DNA from: a virus
Length of the DNA: 64,000 nt
Direction: 5' to 3' (one strand)
IMG/VR virus record: IMGVR_UViG_3300043418_000072
Span: 124,001 to 188,000 of that record
Position 1 is the first letter of the stretch; the number at the start of each line of letters is the position of its first letter. The translations under genes and the position numbers were made by a program. The notes beneath the pieces were generated by a model, which was given only the letters and a program-made list of their open reading frames with translations, did no database searches and was not told the origin of the DNA. Of this stretch, positions 23,743-30,869 are shown piece after piece.

Positions 23743-24282
23743 TTACATACGTCTATTAATAGCGTCCCAGTCCATAATTCGCCAAATGCTGTCCAGGTAT
23801 TTTGCTTTGTTTGTGCTGTAGTCGTTGGTGTAGGCATGTTCCCACATATCAACTAACAGTGCAATGTCTGTGCGTTTAGTGTGATTACGTATAGTTTTAA
23901 TTGCGCCGCTCTTGCTTAGATAAATCCAGCCAGAGCCTTGCATCTTTAATGCTTCTTCTTTGAAGTTCTTTTTAAAATCCACAAATGATGTGTGGTGACG
24001 ATTGATTAGATCTAAGATATGCCCTTTAGGTGCAATAGAACGCGGGGCTCTGAACTGACTAAAGAATATACCATGTAGATAGGCCCCTGCTTCGTTGAAG
24101 CTTTTGTCGCCCTCGCCTTTGTTGTATCGATCTACGTAACCCTTGTATAGTTTCCCGTAATGTGTGTCAATAGTGGCGCTGCTCATAACTGGTGAGAGTG
24201 CAGTGTGACTGTAGGGCAGTTTGATCTGCTCTAATTCGGTTGGCGATTCTAATAGAGTTAAGGTATTACGGATGGAGTGCAT
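23743..24282 (-). CDS. sod: Fe/Mn superoxide dismutase
   Basis: 179 aa, near the usual 190-200. All signature blocks are present: KLPYSHTALSPVMSSATIDT then HYGKLYKGYV (first His ligand), GAYLHGIFFSQF (second His), GSGWIYLS, and LLVDMWEHAYTNDYSTNKAKY (Asp and His ligands in DMWEHAY). Converts superoxide to peroxide and oxygen in the cytoplasm. It follows the fibre operon and precedes IF-1 on minus, in a phage context. The active-site Gln/His position that separates Fe from Mn forms cannot be settled by eye. Confidence 0.88.
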   Translation of the reverse strand: MHSIRNTLTLLESPTELEQIKLPYSHTALSPVMSSATIDTHYGKLYKGYVDRYNKGEGDKSFNEAGAYLHGIFFSQFRAPRSIAPKGHILDLINRHHTSFVDFKKNFKEEALKMQGSGWIYLSKSGAIKTIRNHTKRTDIALLVDMWEHAYTNDYSTNKAKYLDSIWRIMDWDAINRRM

Positions 24283-24285
24283 TAC

Positions 24286-24507
24286 TTATTTATTGCGATA
24301 CACTACACGCCCACGATCCATGTCATATGGGCTCATTTCAATTTCTACGCTGTCGCCGAGCAAGATGCGAATATTGTTTTTGCGTAGTCTACCGCCAATG
24401 GTTGCGGTAATGGTATGCTTGTTTTCAAGCACAATTCTAAACATAGCGTTGGGTAGAACTTCTTCTACTTTACCGGCCATGCGAATAATGTCGTCTGATT
24501 TTGCCAT
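24286..24507 (-). CDS. infA: Translation initiation factor IF-1
   Basis: 73 aa, the canonical length. [20 protein letters not shown] then [40 protein letters not shown] and [12 protein letters not shown] align along the whole of bacterial IF-1, including the S1/OB-fold core and basic RKN-IRIL segment that enters the 30S A site. It would assist 30S initiation complexes. Located between SOD and a hypothetical gene in a phage operon. Confidence 0.93.
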   Translation of the reverse strand: MAKSDDIIRMAGKVEEVLPNAMFRIVLENKHTITATIGGRLRKNNIRILLGDSVEIEMSPYDMDRGRVVYRNK

Positions 24508-24548
24508 GGTGTTTTCTGCGTTATCCTTTCGTTATGTACGCTGTTTAC

Positions 24549-24824
24549 TTATGCCAAAGGTTTGGCAGTTAGTTTAATAAACATGAACTTTTTCATATGT
24601 TTTTCGCTGCTAGTAATATAACCCACTGGATAAACTGCCCGGCGATCCTTGACTACTTTAACCCCACCCCCAGGCCCTTGGCGCCATATTACATCACTGC
24701 ATTGAACTGCGTCATGGTATGATCTAGTAGCATACTTGTGATCCGGAGAATTAAACCAGTAAACTCCACGCGGGCGTCCGGGCCTATCCCAATTGACTTC
24801 GCAGTAATATTGATAATTAACCAC
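24549..24824 (-). CDS. Hypothetical protein, 91 aa
   Basis: Start taken at GTG 24824 (overlapping the upstream gene by 8 bp), giving MVNYQYYCEVNWDRPGRPRG. Contains YWFNSPDHKYATRSYHDAVQ and GGGVKVVKDRR. A longer reading to 24899 exists but overlaps the neighbour heavily. No function recognised. Confidence 0.55.
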   Translation of the reverse strand: MVNYQYYCEVNWDRPGRPRGVYWFNSPDHKYATRSYHDAVQCSDVIWRQGPGGGVKVVKDRRAVYPVGYITSSEKHMKKFMFIKLTAKPLA

Positions 24825-25212
24825 GGCGCATACGGCTGATTTCCACAGCTTCTTCGTCGCTAAACACTGGCACCGCGTTGCTCTTGTGCATAGTAGCAAT
24901 ACCTTTTACTTTTGTGCCTGTGTAGACTTTTGCTGGAGCCAGCGTAGCAACACCTGCGCCTGAGTTCAAACTTGGGATACGTGGTCCGGTGTCCCGCCCG
25001 CTTGGGGCACTTAGCTTGTAATTCAATGGCTCGGCCTTGAGCGCACGTTGGCGGCGCTTTTCTTCAAGCTCTGCACCTTGACGTTTGAGCAGATCTTTCC
25101 ATTCCTTATCCAGTTGCTCAAACTCGCGTTTGGCCTCTGCGCTTTTAAATTTCATCTTACCCCGCTTTTTGCCAGTCATGCTGAGGCTAGGGTGGTGTAG
25201 GTGCATACTCAT
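24817..25212 (-). CDS. Hypothetical basic protein, 131 aa
   Basis: Lys/Arg/Glu-rich helix (KFKSAEAKREFEQLDKEWKD then LLKRQGAELEEKRRQRALKA) followed by a flexible Pro/Ser/Gly part and an acidic end DEEAVEISRMRRG. ATGA overlap with 25209-25610. A similar helix-plus-tail form is widespread in phages with unknown role. Confidence 0.65.
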   Translation of the reverse strand: MSMHLHHPSLSMTGKKRGKMKFKSAEAKREFEQLDKEWKDLLKRQGAELEEKRRQRALKAEPLNYKLSAPSGRDTGPRIPSLNSGAGVATLAPAKVYTGTKVKGIATMHKSNAVPVFSDEEAVEISRMRRG

Positions 25213-25610
25213 TTGATACGTCCAACAATATTGTTAACAGATTTTGACTCAAGCAGTGCAGCCAGTGGTGCGGCCTGCCAGTCCGGGGCACTGATGCTGC
25301 TTTGTCCTTCGTCAATAATAAAGATATGTGACGGAAACCTTGCTTTAATTTGTGCAATAATTTCCTCATCAGTGTGCCCTTGTCCTAAAAAGGCATCAGT
25401 GTCGTAGTCGAACCAGTAAATCATGTCGCCGTGTTTTTCTGGCTTAACTACGTGTATGAGTTTAGTAAGTTTGTCTTTAAGCTCTTCTTTTTCTTCTTCG
25501 ATCGAGGCAGAGCCTCTGGATACTGCACGGATGCAAAGGCTAAACACCAGCATCCAGAACATAAATTGCAAAAAGAAAACCACAAATTCAACAATCAAAT
25601 CTAATGTCAT
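25209..25610 (-). CDS. Membrane-anchored hypothetical protein, 133 aa
   Basis: N-terminal hydrophobic helix (IVEFVVFFLQFMFWMLVFSL), then a charged linker and a soluble domain with DMIYWFDYDTDAFLGQGHTD and SHIFIIDEGQSSIS. First gene behind the promoter at 25629-25657; a TGGAG site lies just upstream of the ATG. Confidence 0.65.
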   Translation of the reverse strand: MTLDLIVEFVVFFLQFMFWMLVFSLCIRAVSRGSASIEEEKEELKDKLTKLIHVVKPEKHGDMIYWFDYDTDAFLGQGHTDEEIIAQIKARFPSHIFIIDEGQSSISAPDWQAAPLAALLESKSVNNIVGRIK

Positions 25611-25628
25611 TTTAACTCCAGTGTAGCA

Positions 25629-25657
25629 ATTATACTAGATAAATCATTATGGGTCAA
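25629..25657 (-). promoter_or_regulatory. Sigma70-type promoter
   Basis: -35 TTGACC (25652-25657), 17-bp spacer, -10 TATAAT (25629-25634). The stop of 25654-26499 sits inside the -35. Drives 25209-25610 and probably IF-1 and SOD. Confidence 0.9.
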
Positions 25658-26499
25658 GTCCAAAGGCTTTTACGTAGCTTGATTAGCCGAATCATCATAT
25701 CTTCGTCCTCTTGCTCCCACTCTTGCTCAAGTTGATCAATAGTAGCACGGATAGCATCGTACTCTTGTTGCTCAGTGGCAGTAAGTTTACCGCGTCTACC
25801 ATTGCCCAAGGACCCCCATAACCAGTTATCCCCGTACTTGGTATCCATACGCACGTTAAAATCATCCCACCCAGATACTTCGTATGCAGCATTGTCAGTA
25901 CGCACACTGCGAATTTCCTTCCACCAGGTGTATAAGATCATGGTTTCACGGGCGGCTTGTGCTTGACTGTCACAACGTTCGGTTATATCCTTGTTAGGGT
26001 TGTCGAGATCGATCTCCCAACGCAAGTGGTCAAGGCCTGCTTGTGGGCAACGCCACTCTCCCCAATACGCCATACGAAATTTCTTCCACCATGGAATACT
26101 GTATTTTGCTCGATCTTCTTTAGCGCCCCATGCAACTGCGTGACTGGCCTTATCGATTTCAACAAAGTCCACAAGTTCACTAAAAAGTCCGTGCAAAATT
26201 CTAGTTTCGTACTCGTACCACTTACCGGGCTGTAGTCTAGTCTTTAGATAATGAGTTTTTGTGATCCAGCGATTTCGAAAGTAATAACGAACGTCATTGA
26301 TGGGGTCAATAGTCCATTTAGCAGGATACTCGACCCAGTCCGGGAGTACTTCAGTGAAGAAATATGCTACAGGTCGTTGTGCTTTCAATTCGGCTTCCCA
26401 TTTTTCAAATCCTCCCCATGGCAGGGCATATGGCTTGTCAATGTTAAGTTTGTTACGCAACCAGCTAACTAGTGCGCTGCTACTATAATGTCTGCTCAT
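25654..26499 (-). CDS. Conserved phage hypothetical protein, 281 aa
   Basis: Trp/Tyr-rich, e.g. YALPWGGFEKWEAELKAQRP, DWVEYPAKWTIDPINDVRYY and YSIPWWKKFRMAYWGEWRCP. The C-terminus is acidic and coiled (TIDQLEQEWEQEDEDMMIRL). The WTIDP-ND-RYYFRNR pattern recurs among large phages. Function unknown. Its 5' end overlaps 26483-26773. Confidence 0.75.
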   Translation of the reverse strand: MSRHYSSSALVSWLRNKLNIDKPYALPWGGFEKWEAELKAQRPVAYFFTEVLPDWVEYPAKWTIDPINDVRYYFRNRWITKTHYLKTRLQPGKWYEYETRILHGLFSELVDFVEIDKASHAVAWGAKEDRAKYSIPWWKKFRMAYWGEWRCPQAGLDHLRWEIDLDNPNKDITERCDSQAQAARETMILYTWWKEIRSVRTDNAAYEVSGWDDFNVRMDTKYGDNWLWGSLGNGRRGKLTATEQQEYDAIRATIDQLEQEWEQEDEDMMIRLIKLRKSLWT

Positions 26500-26773
26500 G
26501 TTGTTTACTCAGTATATCAAAAAGTGTGCCAATTTTAAAAACTGCTATATTGTCGGCAGGCTCCTCTACATCGAGTGCAGAGTGGAATTCTATTAGTGTG
26601 CGCATTGCAATCTGCCCAAATGAAATGCCAAACAGTTCAACCCATCTAGTTTTCATTAAGGACTTTGTTCCGTCAAATGTTGCATAGTAGCAATCATCAA
26701 TGATGTCGATACTAACTTTAACCCCGAGAGGTTTTAGTTTAGCTTTGCATTTATCAACAAATTCAAAATCCAT
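26483..26773 (-). CDS. Hypothetical protein ending in tandem amber codons, 96 aa
   Basis: Starts MDFEFVDKCKAKLKPLGVKV through a TAATG overlap with 26773-27045. KVSIDIIDDCYYATFDGTKS gives a small strand-turn domain. The stop is TAGTAG, notable because the phage encodes an amber-reading tRNA. Possibly a divergent last member of the paralogue array. Confidence 0.65.
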   Translation of the reverse strand: MDFEFVDKCKAKLKPLGVKVSIDIIDDCYYATFDGTKSLMKTRWVELFGISFGQIAMRTLIEFHSALDVEEPADNIAVFKIGTLFDILSKQHEQTL

Positions 26774-27045
26774 TAGGACCACTTTAGTGTAAACATCATT
26801 GCATCTTGCTCTCGCTTGAATGCAAAGTAACTGCCGACATTACGCCACTCGCTACTTTTGAGATTCTCGTAGCACCAGCGCTCTTGTTTATCTGTGGTCT
26901 CGGCTTTGACGTGGTACGGCCAATACTTCTTGTTTAGTACTCTCATGCGATGTTCCTCATCAATTTGGGCCCAAAATGCTCTGCTTCGTGGGCCTTCAAA
27001 ACAGCTTGGGTACATGCTGCTGATATCATTATCGATCACGCCCAT
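26773..27045 (-). CDS. Array-family member (F-x-L-K-W ending), 90 aa
   Basis: Ends FAFKREQDAMMFTLKWS, the family C-terminal strand-helix. NVGSYFAFK supplies the penultimate strand. The start may be ATG 27045 or GTG 27039, which overlaps the previous TGA (GTGA). Confidence 0.75.
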   Translation of the reverse strand: MGVIDNDISSMYPSCFEGPRSRAFWAQIDEEHRMRVLNKKYWPYHVKAETTDKQERWCYENLKSSEWRNVGSYFAFKREQDAMMFTLKWS

Positions 27046-27251
27046 TTTAGTAGAAATGCAGTTATCTCTGCCCGTGTTTTAAACTTAAACGTGTCAAAGC
27101 TCGTGCGGCGCCCGTAGCCAACCTGATCACACCATTTTTGAACGGGATCCATGTCCTCTTCACGCAGGAAAGATTCGTAGCCCCGCGGAGCAACGGGCAT
27201 CGTTGCACGAAGCTGCTTACCCTCGCGTAGCCATTTGATCTTCTTTTCCAT
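27036..27251 (-). CDS. Array-family member, first cistron after a promoter, 71 aa
   Basis: MEKKIKWLREGKQLRATMPV, internal KWCDQVGYGRR and C-terminal FKTRAEITAFLLKWA. The ATG lies only 5 nt after the -10 hexamer (27257-27262), so the transcript is probably leaderless. All other array genes take their SD from the gene before them. Confidence 0.75.
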   Translation of the reverse strand: MEKKIKWLREGKQLRATMPVAPRGYESFLREEDMDPVQKWCDQVGYGRRTSFDTFKFKTRAEITAFLLKWA

Positions 27252-27256
27252 GCTGT

Positions 27257-27285
27257 ATTATAGCATAACACCCAATTTAGGTCAA
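27257..27285 (-). promoter_or_regulatory. Sigma70-type promoter inside the array
   Basis: -35 TTGACC (27280-27285), 17-bp spacer, -10 TATAAT (27257-27262). The -35 contains the TGA of the upstream start-less array member. Confidence 0.9.
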
Positions 27286-27494
27286 CTCCAACGTAAGCAG
27301 AATAAAGTTAATACTTTTTCATTGGGTACTACCACTGTCATTCCTTGCACTTGGGAATCGGTTTCTTTACACCAGTCTGCCAAGTCTTGGTAGTGTGCGC
27401 TCCAGTACATAATGTCTGACAGAACAATTAGGTGGCCACCATTAAACCATGCGTCCGTTTGCTCAGACTGTGTTGGTAGTACGTAGCGTGAAAT
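27282..27494 (-). pseudogene. Array-family member without a normal start codon
   Basis: An open frame of 71 codons ends KVLTLFCLRWS and contains DLADWCKETDSQV, both family landmarks. The frame upstream closes with TGA at 27507-27509, and no ATG, GTG or TTG stands where a 70-80 aa family member should start; only ATT at 27494. An internal ATG would give 42 aa. Either an ATT start, or a member that lost its start. Confidence 0.55.
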
Positions 27495-27495
27495 A

Positions 27496-27894
27496 TTAGC
27501 CCCACTTCAGCACGAATGCTGTCCTATCTTCGGCTCGTTTAAAGCAATAACGGTAGTTAATTTTATCCCATATAAATTCAGGATGCTCGTTGGAGCAGCG
27601 TGGTCCGAATGTTTCTTCACACCATGCATCAACTTGTTCGTAATGCGCCTGGGTTCCTTTGATGTTCCAGAATGCTCCTGCAGACAGGGGCAATCGTGCC
27701 CAATACCATTCCACGATGTTGTTTTCGGTTGCATGACTAGCGGCTTCATCCACGTAAGTCTCCCCGGTTTCGAGTTCGATTCCCATATCCATATGCTGCA
27801 CACCAATGATGTCAGTTGCGATCATTGTGGGCATGACCTTACGGATCATTGGGATCAAGATTTTCATTTGATCGTTGATATTCTTATCAGTCAT
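27496..27894 (-). CDS. Array-family member with long N-terminus, 132 aa
   Basis: The family domain is at the C-terminus: VDAWCEETFGPRCSNEHPEF then YCFKRAEDRTAFVLKWG. The N-terminal 60 residues (MTDKNINDQMKILIPMIRKV, DIIGVQHMDMGIELETGE) are unique to this member. Ends with Gly instead of Ser/Ala. Confidence 0.75.
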   Translation of the reverse strand: MTDKNINDQMKILIPMIRKVMPTMIATDIIGVQHMDMGIELETGETYVDEAASHATENNIVEWYWARLPLSAGAFWNIKGTQAHYEQVDAWCEETFGPRCSNEHPEFIWDKINYRYCFKRAEDRTAFVLKWG

Positions 27895-28078
27895 TTTGCG
27901 TCCATTTCAATTCATACATAATGTAAACATCTTCATTCATCCAGAGATTATCCAGTCCGTAATTGTAGACTGTACCCCACCGGTCGCCTTCGGGCCCAAA
28001 GTTTTGCTCAAGCCAATGCCATATAGTGGCCTTACGTGGATGCCCCCAATGTTCAATAGCTAGGCCGTATTGCTTCAT
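27887..28078 (-). CDS. Array-family member, 63 aa
   Basis: MKQYGLAIEHWGHPRKATIW, HWLEQNFGPEGDRWG, then DVYIMYELKWTQND. The start is the ATG in TCATAG-CC context two codons inside a longer reading. Ends with four extra residues after the KW. Confidence 0.7.
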   Translation of the reverse strand: MKQYGLAIEHWGHPRKATIWHWLEQNFGPEGDRWGTVYNYGLDNLWMNEDVYIMYELKWTQND

Positions 28079-28365
28079 AGCCATTTCAACTTGATAAACG
28101 CCAGCAGGTCTTCACGCACAATGTAGATAGCACGGTGCCTGCCGCCGTATATTCTCCAGCGTTCTTTTCCGCCGTTTTCTTCAATCCAGTCACCAAACCA
28201 ATAGCTACAGTTTAACCGACTCCACACATGGCCGTCGTCTTCTTTAAACCCGTACTCGCAGCCTGGCTCAACATAATACAGTCTATCGCCGTGTACCATA
28301 TCATGTTTTGGGTCATGCTTGGACCGAATCCACTCTTGTGAATTAGATCTAGGTCTTTCCATCAT
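28075..28365 (-). CDS. Array-family member, 96 aa
   Basis: MMERPRSNSQEWIRSKHDPK opening; C-terminus YIVREDLLAFIKLKWL. The ATG overlaps the TGA of 28362-28574 (GCATGATGG). Internal WFGDWIEENGGKERW takes the place of the W-C-x3-F-G motif. Confidence 0.75.
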   Translation of the reverse strand: MMERPRSNSQEWIRSKHDPKHDMVHGDRLYYVEPGCEYGFKEDDGHVWSRLNCSYWFGDWIEENGGKERWRIYGGRHRAIYIVREDLLAFIKLKWL

Positions 28366-28574
28366 GCCCACCTCAGTGCAAACATTGCAGCATCTTGTTC
28401 TCGTGCAAAGTAGTATATACGATTTTCAGGGTTAACAAAATCCACTCCGTAATAATCGTAGTCCATATTTAAAATATTGTCCAGCAACCATATACGCAGG
28501 TCTCTAAACTGTCCAGTACTGCGCCATGGTACAGTGACTCGAATTGTACACCAATATTTCTCATGCCGACTCAT
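28362..28574 (-). CDS. Array-family member, 70 aa
   Basis: MSRHEKYWCTIRVTVPWRST opening, LRIWLLDNILNMDYDYYG in the middle and YYFAREQDAAMFALRWA at the end. AGGTGG of the preceding LRWS codons lies 6-11 nt upstream of the ATG. Confidence 0.75.
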   Translation of the reverse strand: MSRHEKYWCTIRVTVPWRSTGQFRDLRIWLLDNILNMDYDYYGVDFVNPENRIYYFAREQDAAMFALRWA

Positions 28575-28810
28575 GACCACCTCAGTACAAACCATTCAGC
28601 GTCTTTTTTATCACGGAAATCAAACCATTCAATATCAAATGTACCGTCAATGGTTTCACTGCCCATGAACCCTGGGTGATCCTTGCCATAAGTCCAGCGT
28701 TTAAGATTGCCATTATGTACTTCCGGTGGCCCAAAGTTCTTGGTCATCCAATACCACATTTCAGACATTTCTAAAATCGTTCGCTGAGTATTCTTAGTAT
28801 AAACTTTCAT
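28571..28810 (-). CDS. Array-family member, 79 aa
   Basis: MKVYTKNTQRTILEMSEMWY, WMTKNFGPPEVHNG and FDFRDKKDAEWFVLRWS. Classic layout: variable start, W-x4-FG, variable strand region, then F-x4-D-x3-F-x-L-R-W-S. Confidence 0.8.
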   Translation of the reverse strand: MKVYTKNTQRTILEMSEMWYWMTKNFGPPEVHNGNLKRWTYGKDHPGFMGSETIDGTFDIEWFDFRDKKDAEWFVLRWS

Positions 28811-29052
28811 GACCACCTTAATACAAACCAAGCAAACTTCTTTTCATCAATGACATTGTACCCAACTATCTTGTTATGGTACCCTGACAACAGTATCTCT
28901 ACACCGCACACAGTTTCTAGAAAATGCAAGTAAGCATCTTCTTTGATTTGGCCAGTGACGACCTTTGCTTCTGGCGGCAATATGATAGGCTTTTTAAGAA
29001 ATTCGTTATTAGCCTGTCTGACTACAATCTTTTTTACAAGGTCTAAATCCAT
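28807..29052 (-). CDS. Array-family member, 81 aa
   Basis: MDLDLVKKIVVRQANNEFLK opening with TAATG overlap; ends NVIDEKKFAWFVLRWS. Middle HFLETVCGVEILLSG replaces the W-C-x3-FG motif. Confidence 0.75.
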   Translation of the reverse strand: MDLDLVKKIVVRQANNEFLKKPIILPPEAKVVTGQIKEDAYLHFLETVCGVEILLSGYHNKIVGYNVIDEKKFAWFVLRWS

Positions 29053-29327
29053 TAACTCCACCTTAGTACAAACAACGCATACTCTTGCTCACATAAGAAC
29101 TTGAACGTATACCTGCCAGTGTATCTCCATTGGTCACCGGCAACGAGTTCTTCTTCACGCTCGGCACTTATAAGTTTGCACCCGCGTTCTCGCAACCATC
29201 TGTATGCTTTGACATATACACTATAGCTAGGCACAGTGTGATACAACCAGTTATTACAAGATGCACCCTCGCATCTATGCTCGTGGCGACAAATATCATC
29301 CCACTCTAACTTAACGGTATCTGTCAT
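29052..29327 (-). CDS. Array-family member, 91 aa
   Basis: MTDTVKLEWDDICRHEHRCE opening, KAYRWLRERGCKLIS in the middle, FKFLCEQEYALFVLRWS at the end. The true ATG overlaps the TGA of 29324-29662 and follows AGGTGG. Confidence 0.8.
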   Translation of the reverse strand: MTDTVKLEWDDICRHEHRCEGASCNNWLYHTVPSYSVYVKAYRWLRERGCKLISAEREEELVAGDQWRYTGRYTFKFLCEQEYALFVLRWS

Positions 29328-29339
29328 GACCACCTCAAC
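29324..29339 (-). repeat. LRWS coupling module, type copy
   Basis: GTTGAGGTGGTCATGA on minus: encodes the last residues L-R-W-S-stop of one array gene, with AGGTGG as SD and ATGA as the next start. Copies with few changes at 28571, 28807, 29659, 30866, 31096, 44662, 44853, 45737, 45964, 46212, 46433 and 46642. Confidence 0.8.
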
Positions 29340-29662
29340 ACAAACAGAGTTAAGTCTTCCTTACTTGTAAACCAGAACTCGCGTCCAAATATTTGATATT
29401 GCGCTGTAGTGTTCAGGTGTATCCATTTCACAACCTCTGCTATTTGGTGGTTGCCTGGTGTAGCAAACTTGTCGCTAGTAAACGGTGCCTTGACCCATCC
29501 TTCTAACATAAGTCTTTGCCTTTTGATAGTGTTGACAATTTCGTCATCGATCTCTTTTTGCAATGCTGCTCCAACCTCTTGCCATACTTCGTCGTCCTCT
29601 GGCTTCTCAATGGTCCATTTGACTTTGATGGCACGAGTCTTTGCTGCAATAGTTTGTTTCAT
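29324..29662 (-). CDS. Array-family member, 112 aa
   Basis: MKQTIAAKTRAIKVKWTIEK start (ATG in AAATGGTCATGA), helical EEVGAALQ-like N-terminal part, KWIHLNTTAQYQIF, then FWFTSKEDLTLFVLRWS. A much longer upstream reading runs over the previous gene and is rejected. Confidence 0.75.
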   Translation of the reverse strand: MKQTIAAKTRAIKVKWTIEKPEDDEVWQEVGAALQKEIDDEIVNTIKRQRLMLEGWVKAPFTSDKFATPGNHQIAEVVKWIHLNTTAQYQIFGREFWFTSKEDLTLFVLRWS

Positions 29663-30078
29663 GACCATTTTAGTAACAGCATTGAATACAGTTCTTCGTG
29701 TATATTGTAGTTGTTGAACGTGGGGTGACCAAATCGCAGTGCGCCTGTGTTGTAGTGACGGCACCACATATCGGGGTCTTGCTCTTGCACCCACCCGCTA
29801 ATAGTTGAAGGACGACAATGCACAGTGTACCATGTAGCACCAGCTAGAGCAAACGTATCTAACTTCTGGATTTGCTCCTTAATACCCATCTCGTAGTATC
29901 TGCTCTTTAGCATTTGGTAAGTCATTGTGGACTTGCCAGTTTGTCTACCTCCGGCAAAAATCATCATTTCATCAGGATGTATTCCACCTGAGATGTTTTG
30001 AAAAACAGATGAAGACCCGCGCGGCATTACTGCTTCCATTGTTTCAATATCCAGTACTACGGTGTTGCGTTTTGTCAT
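29659..30078 (-). CDS. Array-family domain fused to a P-loop N-terminus, 139 aa
   Basis: Residues 1-75 include SGGIHPDEMMIFAGGRQTGK followed by STMTYQML, a clear Walker A (GGRQTGKST) preceded by a strand. The rest (TWYTVHCRPSTISGWVQEQD to YNIHEELYSMLLLKWS) is a family domain. The P-loop part is too short for a complete ATPase, so this is either a captured fragment or a nucleotide-binding variant. Unique in the array. Confidence 0.7.
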   Translation of the reverse strand: MTKRNTVVLDIETMEAVMPRGSSSVFQNISGGIHPDEMMIFAGGRQTGKSTMTYQMLKSRYYEMGIKEQIQKLDTFALAGATWYTVHCRPSTISGWVQEQDPDMWCRHYNTGALRFGHPTFNNYNIHEELYSMLLLKWS

Positions 30079-30278
30079 AGCCATCTCATTATAAAAAGCA
30101 TCTTATGTTCTTCCTTAGAGAACATAAACATACTGTCAAGATATTCCCAATTCTGCCCGTAGTGCTCACGTAGCCAGTTACTAATTTGATACCAAGTACC
30201 GCCGGGAGTATACCAATCTCCTGTACGCTTAAAGCGCACATGGTACGGATATAGTTCTCTTGTAGTTTTGGTTCTCAT
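30075..30278 (-). CDS. Array-family member, 67 aa
   Basis: MRTKTTRELYPYHVRFKRTG opening, SNWLREHYGQNWEYL in the middle, MFSKEEHKMLFIMRWL at the end. ATGA overlap with 30275-30637. Confidence 0.75.
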   Translation of the reverse strand: MRTKTTRELYPYHVRFKRTGDWYTPGGTWYQISNWLREHYGQNWEYLDSMFMFSKEEHKMLFIMRWL

Positions 30279-30637
30279 TGGGCCCACATCAATGCTGCTA
30301 TTGTAGCATACTTTGTCTTTCCTACCCGAAACTTAATATCCAGAGTATCTATTTCATCTGTCCAAAATCCAAAAGTTCCCATTCTCCATTCCCAATCAAT
30401 GCCCTGACGCCCAACATGCTCTTCTAACCATGGGCGATAGTGATCGTTTGGATCAGCGGAGTCGACGATTACCTCTTCGCCATCAGGATCACAACCCAGA
30501 GAAATTGGGCCATTGGGCCAAATGACCCCAATGCTAGTGCCAGGCACAATGGTCCAGTAAAACCATTCTTTCCATTCTATAAACTTACCAAATTTTACCC
30601 AATCGCATAGCCTGTTCCAGAGATTCCGATCATCCAT
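30275..30637 (-). CDS. Divergent array-family member, 120 aa
   Basis: MDDRNLWNRLCDWVKFGKFI opening, PWLEEHVGRQGIDWEWR as the W-x4-G motif, FRVGKTKYATIAALMWAQ at the end. The acidic insert SLGCDPDGEEVIVDSADPND is unique. Confidence 0.7.
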   Translation of the reverse strand: MDDRNLWNRLCDWVKFGKFIEWKEWFYWTIVPGTSIGVIWPNGPISLGCDPDGEEVIVDSADPNDHYRPWLEEHVGRQGIDWEWRMGTFGFWTDEIDTLDIKFRVGKTKYATIAALMWAQ

Positions 30638-30638
30638 A

Positions 30639-30869
30639 TTATTTCCATTTCAATGCAAAGAAGGTTGCATCTTTGCGATGTTTAAAGTAGAAAAATGTTG
30701 TGCCAAACGCACTAGCCATGCACCATGTGCCTAACCCTTCCCACTCAACTGGCTTGGACCAAACGTGGTTGCTATAACGAGGATTAGACCCAATATTGTG
30801 CTCGCACCATTCTTCCATTTCACCCTGTAAGTGATAACGATCTTTACCAAATTCAACAGTAGTTGTCAT
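30639..30869 (-). CDS. Array-family member, 76 aa
   Basis: MTTTVEFGKDRYHLQGEMEE, WCEHNIGSNPRYSNH, then FYFKHRKDATFFALKWK. Start ATG overlaps the TGA of 30866-31099. Confidence 0.8.
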   Translation of the reverse strand: MTTTVEFGKDRYHLQGEMEEWCEHNIGSNPRYSNHVWSKPVEWEGLGTWCMASAFGTTFFYFKHRKDATFFALKWK

